From NCBI GenBank assembly GCA_020249435.1, contig JADCFQ010000007.1:186001-250000 (forward strand): 64,000 nucleotides of DNA, in the 5' to 3' direction. The notes under the pieces were generated by a model. The model did no database searches. It had not been told where the DNA came from and worked only from the letters and a program-made list of their open reading frames with translations. Source of the stretch: Roseomonas sp. (GTDB lineage: Bacteria > Pseudomonadota > Alphaproteobacteria > Acetobacterales > Acetobacteraceae). Made by a program: the position numbers and the translations under genes. This document shows, one piece after another, positions 42,596 to 51,647 of this stretch; position 1 is the stretch's first letter; each line of letters opens with the position of its first letter.

Positions 42596-43575
42596 AGACC
42601 CCTCTCCGCTTTTGTTGCGGCCAGATCATCCTCGATAAAACCTTGGATGATCTCCTCCATCGCCTCCTGTTCCTTGAAGCCAAGGCGGCGCGCGCGGGTT
42701 GCGGCGAAGGCACCGGGCCAGCCCTTCACAATATCAAAGACTTCCTTGTCGAAGACGAAGCCCACCTTTTCCCGCGCGGCCTTGCCGGCGACCTGTTCCA
42801 AAGCGCTCAGGATTTTCGCAACCGTCAGGCTGCGGCCAGGCGGGTTGATGCCGCGGTCCAAACCAAGCGGCGCGGTATCCATCGCGGCAGCGTGCAAAAA
42901 CCATTCAATCGTCGCGCGCGGCGAGCAAATCCACACCGCGAAATCATCCGGCACCGGACAATGCGTCTCAAGTCCCAAAAGGGGTTCACGCAGAATGGCG
43001 GAGACGAAGGATGATGCCGCCTTATTGGGGCGGCCCGGGCGCACCATCACCGTTGGCAGGCGGAGGTTCACAGCATCCAGGAAACCACGGCGCGATGCAT
43101 CATGCAGCAGCAATTCGCCAATCGCCTTTTGCGCGCCATAGGAATTGGTCGGGATTTGCCGCCCATCATCCGGCACCACCGCATCCTGCCCGCCACCGAA
43201 AGACGCGACGGAAGACGTGAAAATCACCCTCGGCCTGGTGCCGAGCGCACGGCAGGCAGCGAGCACGGCCAGCGTGCCATGCAGATTGACCTTCATGCCG
43301 AGATCGAAATCCGCTTCCGCCGCAGCACTCACCACCGCCGCCAAATGGAACACCACTTCCGTCCCCGCCGGGATGGCGGCAGCGACCGCCGCCGGGTCCG
43401 CCACATCACCGCCGAGGCAGGTCACCGGGAAGGGTGCGGGCAGGCTCGCAGGCGCGTTGAGATCGAATAGGGTGAGGCCCGTGATGGCCCGCCCGCCGAG
43501 TGCGCCATCCTTGGCGAGCCGCGTCGCCAATTTCCGCCCCAAAAAGCCTGCCCCGCCCAGAATGGTGATGCGCAT
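42592..43575 (-). CDS. denD: NAD-dependent epimerase/dehydratase family (D-erythronate dehydrogenase-like)
   Basis: A 327-residue extended SDR. ITILGGAGFLGRKLATRLAKDG binds NAD, the catalytic Tyr-Lys is SYGAQKAIGELL, and VNLRLPTVMVRPGRPNKAASSF follows. The N-terminal pattern and the C-terminal segment match DenD, which oxidises D-erythronate to 2-oxo-tetronate. Other 4-carbon acid dehydrogenation genes (otnK, otnC) are not seen, so the symbol is provisional. ATG 43575 (MRITILGG) is preferred to 43602. It is divergent from the ammonia-lyase gene. Confidence 0.82.
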   Translation of the reverse strand: MRITILGGAGFLGRKLATRLAKDGALGGRAITGLTLFDLNAPASLPAPFPVTCLGGDVADPAAVAAAIPAGTEVVFHLAAVVSAAAEADFDLGMKVNLHGTLAVLAACRALGTRPRVIFTSSVASFGGGQDAVVPDDGRQIPTNSYGAQKAIGELLLHDASRRGFLDAVNLRLPTVMVRPGRPNKAASSFVSAILREPLLGLETHCPVPDDFAVWICSPRATIEWFLHAAAMDTAPLGLDRGINPPGRSLTVAKILSALEQVAGKAAREKVGFVFDKEVFDIVKGWPGAFAATRARRLGFKEQEAMEEIIQGFIEDDLAATKAERGL

Positions 43576-43640
43576 CGGTTTGATCCTCCCGTTACAATGC
43601 AAGGTTTGGCGCGGGGCGCGGATGGGCGCAATATGGGGCC

Positions 43641-44801
43641 ATGATCGAAAAGCGCCCTTTCCGTTATTTCCTGAACCGCAACCATGGCGTGCCCGGCATC
43701 GCCGTGCTGCCCGAAGCCGGCTATGCCCGCGCCAAGGCGGAAATCACTACCTGGCCTGGCTATGCGCCAACCCCGCTGGTCGCACTCGATGCCATCGCCA
43801 AAGCCACCGGCGTCGCGCGGCTGCAGTACAAGGATGAGGCCGCGCGCTTCGGCCTCGCCTCCTTCAAGGCACTCGGCGGCGCCTATGCGGTCATGCGCGT
43901 GCTGCAAGCGGAACTCGCCAAGCGCGATGTGGCGCGGGAGGCAACAAGCGCTGATCTGATCGAAGGCCGCTACAGGGATGCAACCGCGAAGATCACGGTC
44001 TGTTGCGCGACTGATGGCAATCATGGCCGGTCTGTCGCCTGGGGCGCTGAGCGTTTTGGTGCGGCTTGCGTGATTTTCGTGCATGAAACCGTGAGCCAGG
44101 GCCGGCGCGATGCCATCGCCAAATATGGCGCGGCGATCCGCGTGGTGCCGGGCAATTATGATGACGCGGTGCGGGAGGCGCAGAAGCAGGCCGAGGCAAA
44201 TGCCTGGTTCGTTGTCTCCGACACTTCCTATCCTGGCTATACGGAAGTACCGCGCGATGTGATGCAGGGCTATCGCGTCATGGCGGATGAGGCGGCGGAT
44301 CAGATCGGCGAAGCACCGACCCATGTTTTCATCCAAGGCGGTGTTGGTGGTGTCGCCGCCGCTGTTTCCGTGCAAATGCGTGCGCGTTTTGGCGCGGGGG
44401 TGAAGCTGATTGTCGCCGAACCGGACAAGGCCGATTGCCTGCTGGCGAGTGCGGAGGCTGGTGAGCCCGTCGCCGTGCCCGGTGATTTGGATACGCTGAT
44501 GGCCGGGCTTGCCTGCGGTGAGCCTTCCTTGCTCGCCTGGCAGGAATTGGAACGCGGCGCCTTTGCCTTCATGTCGGTATCGGATGAAAGCGCGGTTGAC
44601 TGCATGAAGCTGCTGGCGCAGCAGACGCCGCCAATTGTCGCGGGTGAAAGCGCGGTGGCGAGCCTGGCAGCGCTATTGCTTGCGATGCAGGAACCCTATG
44701 CGCGCGCCGCTTTGGGGCTTGGTGCGGATAGCCGCGTGCTGCTGTTCGGCACGGAAGGGGCTACCGATCCTGAAGTTTACGACCGGTTGGTGAAGGGCTG
44801 A
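43641..44801 (+). CDS. dpaL: Diaminopropionate ammonia-lyase
   Basis: A 386-residue fold-type II PLP enzyme. The PLP lysine lies in ARFGLASFKALGGAYAV, then ATDGNHGRSVAWGA, and the phosphate-binding QGGVGGVAAAV. The N-terminal YFLNRNHG and central SDTSYPGYTEVPRDVMQGY are typical of DpaL, which turns 2,3-diaminopropionate into pyruvate and two ammonia. Its length fits the family (about 400). The gene stands alone, 9 bases from convergent grxC. Confidence 0.92.
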   Translation: MIEKRPFRYFLNRNHGVPGIAVLPEAGYARAKAEITTWPGYAPTPLVALDAIAKATGVARLQYKDEAARFGLASFKALGGAYAVMRVLQAELAKRDVAREATSADLIEGRYRDATAKITVCCATDGNHGRSVAWGAERFGAACVIFVHETVSQGRRDAIAKYGAAIRVVPGNYDDAVREAQKQAEANAWFVVSDTSYPGYTEVPRDVMQGYRVMADEAADQIGEAPTHVFIQGGVGGVAAAVSVQMRARFGAGVKLIVAEPDKADCLLASAEAGEPVAVPGDLDTLMAGLACGEPSLLAWQELERGAFAFMSVSDESAVDCMKLLAQQTPPIVAGESAVASLAALLLAMQEPYARAALGLGADSRVLLFGTEGATDPEVYDRLVKG

Positions 44802-44810
44802 AAACGCGTC

Positions 44811-45068
44811 TCAACCCGCCAGCAGCGCATCCAGCTTGCCGGCGCGGTCCAAGGCGACAAGATCATCCGAACCGCCGATGGATTTTCCATTGATGAAAAT
44901 CTGCGGCACGGTGGTGCGCCCGCCGGAATTCTCAATCGCGCGGCGCCGCGCGTCAGACCCGTGCGGCGCGTCATATTCCTGAAAGGCAACGCCCTTTCTC
45001 TCGAGCAGCGCCTTGGCGCGGTCGCAATAGGGGCAGAAATAGGTGGTGTAGATTTCGATCTTGGCCAT
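44811..45068 (-). CDS. grxC: Glutaredoxin 3
   Basis: An 85-residue glutaredoxin with the dithiol active site TYFCPYCDRAK near residue 11, the TTVPQIFINGKSIGG block with cis-Pro, and DDLVALDRAGKLDALL at the end. It reduces disulfides with glutathione. It follows comF by 31 bases on the same strand, the usual alphaproteobacterial comF-grxC order. Confidence 0.95.
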   Translation of the reverse strand: MAKIEIYTTYFCPYCDRAKALLERKGVAFQEYDAPHGSDARRRAIENSGGRTTVPQIFINGKSIGGSDDLVALDRAGKLDALLAG

Positions 45069-45099
45069 GCGCGGAAGATTGGCGTTTAATCGCTGATGG

Positions 45100-45891
45100 T
45101 CAAGCCGCGCGCAGCCGCGGGTCCGGCACCCGCGCCGCCGCCAATACCTCCACCCGCGTGGCCCCTGCGGCCAGCAGGGCCCGCGCGCAGGCTTCCACCG
45201 TGGCGCCCGAGGTCATCACATCATCCACCAGCAACACACGCTTGCCGGCGACGCGCGCCGGGCGGGCCACGCTGAAGGCATCCGCGACCAGCGCCGCGCG
45301 TTCCGCCGCGCCCTTATCCCCCAAAGGCAACGTCGCGCGCGTGCGGCGCAGCAAATCGGGCACCACCCGCCTGCCCGAAAGCCGGCCGAGCCGTTGCGCG
45401 AGCAAAGCCGCCTGATCATAGCGCCGCGCAATCAGGCGCCGCCAATGCGCCGGCACTGGCGCCAGCACATCCGCTGCCGCCAACATCTCCGCCCCCGCCC
45501 GCGCCATGAAGCGCGCGAGTGGCACCGCCATCTCTGTCCGATCCGCGTGCTTGAAAGGCAGGATCAGGCGCTTGGCACCCTCATCATACCGCAGCGCCGC
45601 GCGCGCCATGGCGAAACCCGGCGCGCGGGCAAGGCAGGGCGCGCAAAGCAGCGCGCCATCCGTGCTGCGTTCGGCTTCTCCTTCATGCGCGAAGGGCACG
45701 CCGCAGCGCGCGCAAAACGGCGCGGAAATCAGGGTCAAGCCGCCGAAACAGGCCGCGCAAAAACTGCCTTGGCGCTCAACCTCTGCATCGCAGGTCAGGC
45801 AATGCGGGGGGAGCAAAACATCCAGAAACCTCTCCGGCGCCCGGCCAAGCGTGGCTTTGAAACGTCCAAGCAAGGCGCCGGAGGCGCGCAT
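45100..45891 (-). CDS. comF: ComF-family phosphoribosyltransferase-like protein
   Basis: A 263-residue ComF protein. It has an N-terminal zinc-ribbon region with cysteines (HCLTCDAEVERQGSFCAACFGG, FCARCG, LCAPCLAR), and a C-terminal PRTase fold with the PRPP loop VLLVDDVMTSGATVEACARALL. Members take part in DNA uptake in naturally competent bacteria, though most alphaproteobacterial copies have no tested role. It starts one base before the stop region of the rhodanese gene. Confidence 0.88.
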   Translation of the reverse strand: MRASGALLGRFKATLGRAPERFLDVLLPPHCLTCDAEVERQGSFCAACFGGLTLISAPFCARCGVPFAHEGEAERSTDGALLCAPCLARAPGFAMARAALRYDEGAKRLILPFKHADRTEMAVPLARFMARAGAEMLAAADVLAPVPAHWRRLIARRYDQAALLAQRLGRLSGRRVVPDLLRRTRATLPLGDKGAAERAALVADAFSVARPARVAGKRVLLVDDVMTSGATVEACARALLAAGATRVEVLAAARVPDPRLRAA

Positions 45892-47481
45892 TCACTGCCA
45901 ATGGCCGAAGGGGGCATCGCCATCCTTCGCCACTTCATTGACCAGATCAATCTCCCAAGACAGGTATTCACGCATCGCCGCTTCCACCCCGTCATTCCGG
46001 TCATAGGGGCGGAGGTAGAAATCAGCGCAATCCGCATCAGCGGGAGTGCGACGATCCGCTTCCATCGGCAGCCCCGCCGCGCGCCAGGCCTTGGTGCCGC
46101 CTTCCAGAACAAAAACCGGCAAGCCCGTGACGGCAGCCGCTTCCGGTGCCGCCAGCCGCGCCAGCGCTGCATCAGGTGCGGCAATCGCCACCAACCGCGC
46201 ACCGCCCAAAGCACCGCGCAGCCTATCCAGCCGCGTGCGAATGCCCCAATGCGCGCCGGGGATATGCCCATCACGAAAATCAATGGACCGCGCGAGGTCA
46301 ATCACCCGCACGCCCCCCTTCACGCTTTCGGCGGCGAGTTCTTCCGGCGTCAGGCTTGGCGGCTTCACCGCGTCTGCTTCCGGGCTTGCCGGCTGCCAAG
46401 GCCCGGTCGCGAGCGGACCCGCCAGCCCATCGGTCAGCACCATCACCTCCCAGCCGCCCAATTGGCGGAGCCAACCGCCGGTCATGCGCGCGCGCGTGCC
46501 CGTATCATCCACCAGCACAATGCGCGCATGGCGCACCGCGACCCATTGATCGGTCGCCTGCACCAATTGCCCGCCGGGGGCGGAACGGCTGCCTGGCAAA
46601 TGCCCCGCCGCATATTCGGCTGGGTCACGCACATCCAAAACATAGGTGCTGCGCCCCGCATCCGCCTGCCAGCGCGCCAGATCGGCACGCGTGCCAAACA
46701 CCACACCATGCCGCTTGGCAAAGGCATCGGCGCGGGCGAAGGCTTCCGCCGAGCCTTTCGGCGTGCCTTGCGGGAAGCTCGCGGTCTTGCCGCGGTCACA
46801 CTTAAAGCCGGCCAATTCCCAACCCATGGTGCCATTGCGCAAAGCCACTACCTTGTTTGGAATCCCCGCGCTGCGGAGCGATTCAGCGCCCATGATGGAC
46901 CGCGTGCGCCCCGCGCAATTCACCACCACCGTGGTTTCAGGCCGGCTCACGAATTCGCCAATGCGATAGACCAATTCACCGCCCGGCACATCCACCGCGC
47001 CGGGGATGGACATGCGGTTGAATTCATCCATCGGGCGGCTATCCAGGATCACCATATCGGTGCCGGCATCCATCATCGCCTTCAGCTCCTCGGGATCAAC
47101 CGAGGGGGTTTCATAATGATGTTCCACCCATTCACCGAAAGCCTTGGACGGAACATTCACGCCGGAAAACGCAACATACCCCGCCGCGACCCAAGCGGGC
47201 GTGCCGCCTTGCAGCACCGAAACATCCGAACACCCAATCCCTTCCAGATAGGAAGCAAGGCGCGGCGCCAGCCCCTCCCCGCCATCCACGCAGACCACGC
47301 GCGTGGCAAGGCGCGGCAGGATGGCGCGGGCGCGGAGTTCCATGCGCGACAAGCCGCAAGGATTGGCCCAGAAAAGATGCGAACGGCCAAATTCGCCATC
47401 CTCCCGCGCATCCAGAATGGCCAATTCCTGCCCATCGCGGATCCAGCCCTTCAGGCTGGCCGCATCAATCATCCGAGCCAT
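45892..47481 (-). CDS. Four-domain rhodanese-related sulfurtransferase
   Basis: A 529-residue protein built of four rhodanese-like modules, at about residues 5-110, 130-235, 255-375 and 385-490. Only the second has a clear catalytic cysteine (VVVNCAGRTRSIMGAESL). The first reads VVCVDGGEG with a possible Cys, the third LVDDTGTRA and the fourth AIAAPDAAL lack it. The end has an extra YLRPYDRNDGVEAAMREYLSWEIDLVNEV segment. It transfers sulfane sulfur. It lies 7 bases after a cysteine-dioxygenase gene, so the pair probably handles cysteine or thiol-derived sulfur. Confidence 0.88.
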   Translation of the reverse strand: MARMIDAASLKGWIRDGQELAILDAREDGEFGRSHLFWANPCGLSRMELRARAILPRLATRVVCVDGGEGLAPRLASYLEGIGCSDVSVLQGGTPAWVAAGYVAFSGVNVPSKAFGEWVEHHYETPSVDPEELKAMMDAGTDMVILDSRPMDEFNRMSIPGAVDVPGGELVYRIGEFVSRPETTVVVNCAGRTRSIMGAESLRSAGIPNKVVALRNGTMGWELAGFKCDRGKTASFPQGTPKGSAEAFARADAFAKRHGVVFGTRADLARWQADAGRSTYVLDVRDPAEYAAGHLPGSRSAPGGQLVQATDQWVAVRHARIVLVDDTGTRARMTGGWLRQLGGWEVMVLTDGLAGPLATGPWQPASPEADAVKPPSLTPEELAAESVKGGVRVIDLARSIDFRDGHIPGAHWGIRTRLDRLRGALGGARLVAIAAPDAALARLAAPEAAAVTGLPVFVLEGGTKAWRAAGLPMEADRRTPADADCADFYLRPYDRNDGVEAAMREYLSWEIDLVNEVAKDGDAPFGHWQ

Positions 47482-47488
47482 GGCGGGT

Positions 47489-48103
47489 TCAGCCTTTTGG
47501 CGTTGCCGTCGGCGCCATGAAATTCGTGTTATAGGGCTTCACCTCGCCGGTTTCCGCATCAAACGCCTTGCGGTCATCCAGCTTTTCCAAAGCCAGGCCA
47601 TACATGTGCAAATGCCGCGTCGGCACGCTGCCCGTTGTGTGGATGGAATGGATATCTTCCGGCATCAGCGCAATGCCACGGCCAGGTTCCACCATGATTT
47701 CCTCACGCAGGCGCAAGTCGCAGCGCGTGGGGTCAGACCCATCATCCAGCCGGTCGTAAACCTTGTTCAATTCCTGCCCATCCACAGCCACCACGCAGGC
47801 CCAGGTGGTATGGTCATGCGGCTTGGTTTCATTGCCGGGATTGAGCGCATTCAGATAAAGCGCGAACAGGTTATTCTCATCTTCCTGCAGCATATAGCGC
47901 CGGCTGCCCTTCTCCCCATTCGGCGGCGGCGGGAATTCGCTGGACGGAAAAAGATGTTCCTGCGCGGCGAGCTTCATCAATTCGCCCTTGATCGCTTCAA
48001 GCGACGAACGGCTGACACCTTGGCTCCGTTCAATCACGCGAATGCGGTCAATGGTTGCAGCAACGGCGGCAGCACGGGCGGCCTTTACATCGGTGGCGTT
48101 CAT
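47489..48103 (-). CDS. Cysteine dioxygenase-type cupin protein
   Basis: A 204-residue cupin. KPHDHTTWACVVAVDGQELNKVYDRL contains the HxH iron ligands, and DIHSIHTTGSVPTRHLHMYGL the third His. This fits the cysteine dioxygenase/3-mercaptopropionate dioxygenase group, which oxidises a thiol to a sulfinate with O2. There is no signal peptide. GGAGG eight bases before ATG 48103 sets the start; the 48187 start in the ORF track is too long. It heads a leftward pair with the rhodanese gene. Confidence 0.87.
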   Translation of the reverse strand: MNATDVKAARAAAVAATIDRIRVIERSQGVSRSSLEAIKGELMKLAAQEHLFPSSEFPPPPNGEKGSRRYMLQEDENNLFALYLNALNPGNETKPHDHTTWACVVAVDGQELNKVYDRLDDGSDPTRCDLRLREEIMVEPGRGIALMPEDIHSIHTTGSVPTRHLHMYGLALEKLDDRKAFDAETGEVKPYNTNFMAPTATPKG

Positions 48104-48185
48104 GATTTTTTCCTCCAGAGGCAAATTCGGAGAAAACCCTAACCCGTCTTGCGCCCTTGGGAAACAGGGTGCATCCCAAGGCCCC

Positions 48186-49073
48186 ATGACCGACCAGATG
48201 CGCGTTTTTGACCGGGCCCTTGTCGCGCGCCGCCGCGCGCGGGCCGCTGCGCGCGTGGATCAGGTCGCCCCCATCCTGGAAGATGCCGCCGATAGGCTGC
48301 TCGACCGGCTGGATGACACCACGCGCCGCTTCACCCGCGCGCTGGATCTCGGCGGGCGCGGCTTTGTGGCGCCGAAGCTTGCCGCGCGGGGCATACCTTT
48401 CATTGTCTCGGCGGACCTGGCGCCGGCCATGGCGGCACGCGCCGGGGGCTTGGCGGTGGCGGCGGATGAGGAATTTCTGCCCTTTGCCGAGGGCGCTTTT
48501 GAGCTGGTGGTCGCCTCCCTCTCGCTCCATTGGGTGAATGACCTGCCGGGCGCGCTGATCCAAATCCGCCGTGCCTTGGCCCCGGATGGTCTATTCCTGG
48601 CAAGCTTGCCCGGCCTGCCGAGCTTTGGCGCGCTGCGTTCGGCACTGGCCGAGGCTGAAGCAGAACTCCGCGGCGGTATCTCGCCCCGCATCTCCCCCTT
48701 CCCGGAATTGCGCGATGGCGCAGCGCTGTTGCAGCGCGCGGGCTTTGCCCTGCCGGTCGCGGATGCTGAGGATATGGCGCTCCGCTACAAATCCGCCTTC
48801 GGGATTTTCGCCGATCTGCGCGCGGCGGGTGAGGCGAATGCCGTGCTGGCGCGCGATGGCCGCACCCCGCCCCGCGCGCTATTCCCCATGGCGGCGGCAA
48901 GGCTTGGTGGCGCCGAGGTTGATCTGCCGCTCAGGCTTTTGGTGCTGACCGGTTGGGCGCCCTCCCCCACACAGCAAAAGCCGGCGCGGCCTGGCAGCGC
49001 GACCGCGCGGCTGGCGGATGCCTTGGGTGCAGCCGAAATCAGCACCGGTGAGAAAGCCGGCAAACCTCAGTGA
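48186..49073 (+). CDS. SAM-dependent methyltransferase (BioC/NDUFAF5-like)
   Basis: A 295-residue class I methyltransferase. Motif I is ALDLGGRGFVAPKLA, followed by AADEEFLPFAEGAFELVVASLSLHWVNDLPGALIQIRRALAPDGLFL, the pattern of BioC and NDUFAF5-type enzymes. In alphaproteobacteria this gene commonly stands divergent from comF-grxC; here the rhodanese-dioxygenase pair separates them. ATG 48186 starts the family match (MTDQMRVFDRALVARRRARAA). The substrate is unknown. Confidence 0.85.
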   Translation: MTDQMRVFDRALVARRRARAAARVDQVAPILEDAADRLLDRLDDTTRRFTRALDLGGRGFVAPKLAARGIPFIVSADLAPAMAARAGGLAVAADEEFLPFAEGAFELVVASLSLHWVNDLPGALIQIRRALAPDGLFLASLPGLPSFGALRSALAEAEAELRGGISPRISPFPELRDGAALLQRAGFALPVADAEDMALRYKSAFGIFADLRAAGEANAVLARDGRTPPRALFPMAAARLGGAEVDLPLRLLVLTGWAPSPTQQKPARPGSATARLADALGAAEISTGEKAGKPQ

Positions 49074-49138
49074 AGCCTTGCATCCTGCCGCGTCGCAGCG
49101 CATTTTGGGCGCTTAACCAGCACGAGCCTTGAGACCCC

Positions 49139-49945
49139 ATGGAGCAGCAAGGCGGCGAATCGCGCCGCATCACCATCCACAAGCCCGAGGATTTCGCGGC
49201 CATGCGCCGCGCGGGGCAGCTTGCGGCTGAAACGCTCGATATGATCACTGCCCATGTGCGGCCTGGGATTTCAACCGGGGAGATTGATCGGCTCTGCCAT
49301 GACTACATGGTGGCACGCGGCGCCATTCCGGCCACTTTGGGTTATCGGGGCTACACCAAATCTTCCTGCACATCGGTCAACCACGTGGTCTGCCATGGCA
49401 TTCCGGGGGATCGCGTGCTGGCGGATGGCGATATCGTCAATATTGATGTCACCGTCATTCTGGATGGCTGGCATGGCGACACAAGCCGCATGTATGTGGC
49501 GGGTGAGGCTTCGACCAAGGCCAAGCTGCTGATGGATGTGACCTATGACGCCATGATGAAGGGCATCGCCGCCATTCGTCCCGGCGCGACTTTGGGCGAT
49601 ATCGGCCACGCCATTCAGGTGCATGTTGAAAAGCATCGCTTCAGCGTGGTGCGGGATTTTTGCGGCCATGGCATTGGCCGCCACTTCCATGAACCGCCCA
49701 ATGTGCTGCATTTCGGCCGCCCGGGCGAAGGGCCAAAGCTGAAGCCCGGCATGTTCTTCACCGTGGAACCCATGGTGAATGCCGGCCGGCCCGAGGTGAA
49801 AATCCTGGATGATGGCTGGACCGCGGTGACCCGCGATCGGTCCCTTTCCGCACAATTCGAACATATGGTGGCGGTGACGGAAACCGGGGTGGAGATTTTC
49901 ACCCTTTCCCCCAAGGGCCTCCATAAGCCGCCTTACGGGGCCTGA
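49139..49945 (+). CDS. map: Type I methionine aminopeptidase
   Basis: A 268-residue MetAP type I. KSSCTSVNHVVCHGIPGDRVLADGDIVNIDVTVILDGWHGDTSRMY contains the two metal Asp and the His; CGHGIGRHFHEPPNV the metal His; FTVEPMVN the Glu; and the QFEHMVAVTETG Glu near the end completes the set. It removes the initiator Met from new proteins. It is followed by a T-rich hairpin and radC. Confidence 0.97.
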   Translation: MEQQGGESRRITIHKPEDFAAMRRAGQLAAETLDMITAHVRPGISTGEIDRLCHDYMVARGAIPATLGYRGYTKSSCTSVNHVVCHGIPGDRVLADGDIVNIDVTVILDGWHGDTSRMYVAGEASTKAKLLMDVTYDAMMKGIAAIRPGATLGDIGHAIQVHVEKHRFSVVRDFCGHGIGRHFHEPPNVLHFGRPGEGPKLKPGMFFTVEPMVNAGRPEVKILDDGWTAVTRDRSLSAQFEHMVAVTETGVEIFTLSPKGLHKPPYGA

Positions 49946-49949
49946 ATTC

Positions 49950-49982
49950 AAGCCAACCAAGTTGTTTTTGACTGGCTTTTTT
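49950..49982 (+). terminator. Rho-independent terminator after map
   Basis: AAGCCA and TGGCTT form a six-base stem around a 17-base loop, followed by TTTT. It lies 4 bases after the map stop. The stem is short, but the T-run and position fit. Confidence 0.5.
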
Positions 49983-50044
49983 CAATCATAGGTTTTATTG
50001 ATCCATCCAGTTTCGCGCACCATCACGCGCCATCGGGTTGGAAC

Positions 50045-50797
50045 ATGGCTATCCGCAAGACCAAGGGCCTCGCTGAGGCCAGCGCCCTGCCGGGGCTGGA
50101 GCTTGGCTCTGATATCGCCGAGGCTCCCCCCGGCCATTTGGGGCATCGCGCCCGCATGCGCGAAAAACTGCTGCGCGCCGGGCCGGATGCGCTGCTTGAT
50201 CATGAATTGCTGGAAATGACGCTGTTTCTGGCCCTGCCGCGGCGCGATACCAAGCCCATCGCCCGCGCCTTGCTGACGCGCTTCGGGTCCTTTGCGGGCG
50301 CCATCAGCGCCCCGGTGCAGGAACTTGGCCAGATTGAGGGGTTGGGCGAGGCCGGCATTGCCGCGCTCCGCTGCATCCAGGCCGCAGCCTTGCGTTTGGC
50401 GCGGGAAGAAGTGCGGGAAAACCCCGTGTTGAACAATTGGGAAAAGCTGCTCGCCTATCTGACCGCTGCCTTGTCGCGCGAGAGGGTCGAACAATTCCGT
50501 ATCCTGTTTCTGGATGCCAAGAACCGGCTGATCGCCGATGAGGCGCAGGCCAAGGGCACGGTCAATCACACGCCCGTCTATCCGCGCGAAGTGGTGCGCC
50601 GCGCGCTCGAATTGCAGGCGACAGCGCTGATCCTGGTGCATAATCACCCGTCCGGCGATCCCTCGCCTTCTCGTGCCGATGTGGACATGACGCGGGAGAT
50701 CGGCCAGGCCGCGACCATGCTTGGCATTGTGCTGCATGACCATCTGATCATCGGCAATGGCAGGCATTATTCCTTCCGGCGCGAAGGGCATCTTTGA
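50045..50797 (+). CDS. radC: RadC-family JAB-domain protein
   Basis: A 250-residue RadC. The N-terminal half holds helix-hairpin-helix-like regions (PVQELGQIEGLGEAGIAALRCIQAAALRLA), and the C-terminal JAMM metal motif is ALILVHNHPSGDPSPSRADVDMT (HxHx7D). It has a presumed role in DNA metabolism, but no proven enzyme activity; members are often DNA-repair or mobile-element linked. The map-radC order is common in alphaproteobacteria. The gene start at 50045 is accepted. Confidence 0.94.
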   Translation: MAIRKTKGLAEASALPGLELGSDIAEAPPGHLGHRARMREKLLRAGPDALLDHELLEMTLFLALPRRDTKPIARALLTRFGSFAGAISAPVQELGQIEGLGEAGIAALRCIQAAALRLAREEVRENPVLNNWEKLLAYLTAALSRERVEQFRILFLDAKNRLIADEAQAKGTVNHTPVYPREVVRRALELQATALILVHNHPSGDPSPSRADVDMTREIGQAATMLGIVLHDHLIIGNGRHYSFRREGHL

Positions 50798-50846
50798 CGC
50801 TGCAGAGGTCATGGCAAGCGGCGCGAAGCCTGATAGGCTCAGGGTC

Positions 50847-51647
50847 ATGAGCATGACCTATCGGGTTGAGGCCTATAACCTCTCTCACGCTTCCGAAAAC
50901 CGCATCCATGATGATGCGACCGCGCAGCGCTTTGGTTTCACCGGCGGGCTGGTGCCTGGGGTGGAGGTTTTCGCTTATTGCTGCCACCCGGCGGTGGCGC
51001 GCTGGGGGCGCGATTTCCTGCGGCGGGGCGAGATTTCGGCGGGCTTCCAAAAGCCGGTCTATGATGGGCGCATCGCAACCGTCACCGCGACGCCCGAAGC
51101 CGATGGTCTGGCGCTTGCGGTGGAAAGCGAAGGCGTTGCCTGTGCCACCGGCTTTGCGCGTTTGCCGGAAACGCCGCCGGAAGATTTGCGTTTGACCGAT
51201 TGGCCCGCAACGTCTCCGCCCGAAACGCGCCCAAAGGCGAGTGATGAAAGCCTCGCCCCTGGGCTTTGGCTTGGTACGCGTGAATTGGTGTTGGCTCCAG
51301 ATGTGCTGGGCGATTATTTGCGTGACGTGCGTGAAGCCACGCCGCTTTATGCGGAACAGGGCCTTGCCCATCCTGGGTTGGTGTTACGCATGTGCAATTG
51401 GCTGCTCACGCAAAATGTCGTGCTGGGGCCTTGGATTCATATCGGCAGCAAGCTCCGGTTTCACAGCGAAGCGCGGCTGGGCGAAAGCCTGACAGCGCGC
51501 GGGTGCATCATCGCCAATAGTGATCGCAAGGGGCATCGGATTGTTTCGATTGACGCGCTGGTGCTGGCGGATGGCGCACGCTCCGTGGCACGCGTGACGC
51601 ATGACGCGATTTGGCGCCCGCGCCAGGTCGCGGAGGCGAGGGGATGA
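50847..51647 (+). CDS. Hot-dog/MaoC-like hypothetical protein
   Basis: A protein of about 266 residues (start MSMTYRVEAYNLSHASENRIHDD; ATG at 50853 is an alternative). It has two halves that look like repeated hot-dog folds: FGFTGGLVPGVEVFAYCCHPAVARWGRDFL in the first, and ARLGESLTARGCIIANSDRKGHRIVSIDALVLADG in the second. A MaoC-like hydratase or acyl-CoA binding is possible, but the hydratase Asp-His motif is not clear, so I do not assign a reaction. Its stop overlaps the acetyltransferase ATG. Confidence 0.75.
   Translation: MSMTYRVEAYNLSHASENRIHDDATAQRFGFTGGLVPGVEVFAYCCHPAVARWGRDFLRRGEISAGFQKPVYDGRIATVTATPEADGLALAVESEGVACATGFARLPETPPEDLRLTDWPATSPPETRPKASDESLAPGLWLGTRELVLAPDVLGDYLRDVREATPLYAEQGLAHPGLVLRMCNWLLTQNVVLGPWIHIGSKLRFHSEARLGESLTARGCIIANSDRKGHRIVSIDALVLADGARSVARVTHDAIWRPRQVAEARG

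Noticed and set aside
45394-47520. 708-residue plus-strand ORF opposite the rhodanese and comF genes
   Set aside because: It is a codon-position shadow: arginine- and histidine-rich, no domain, and fully antisense to well-supported genes. High GC makes such long false frames common here.
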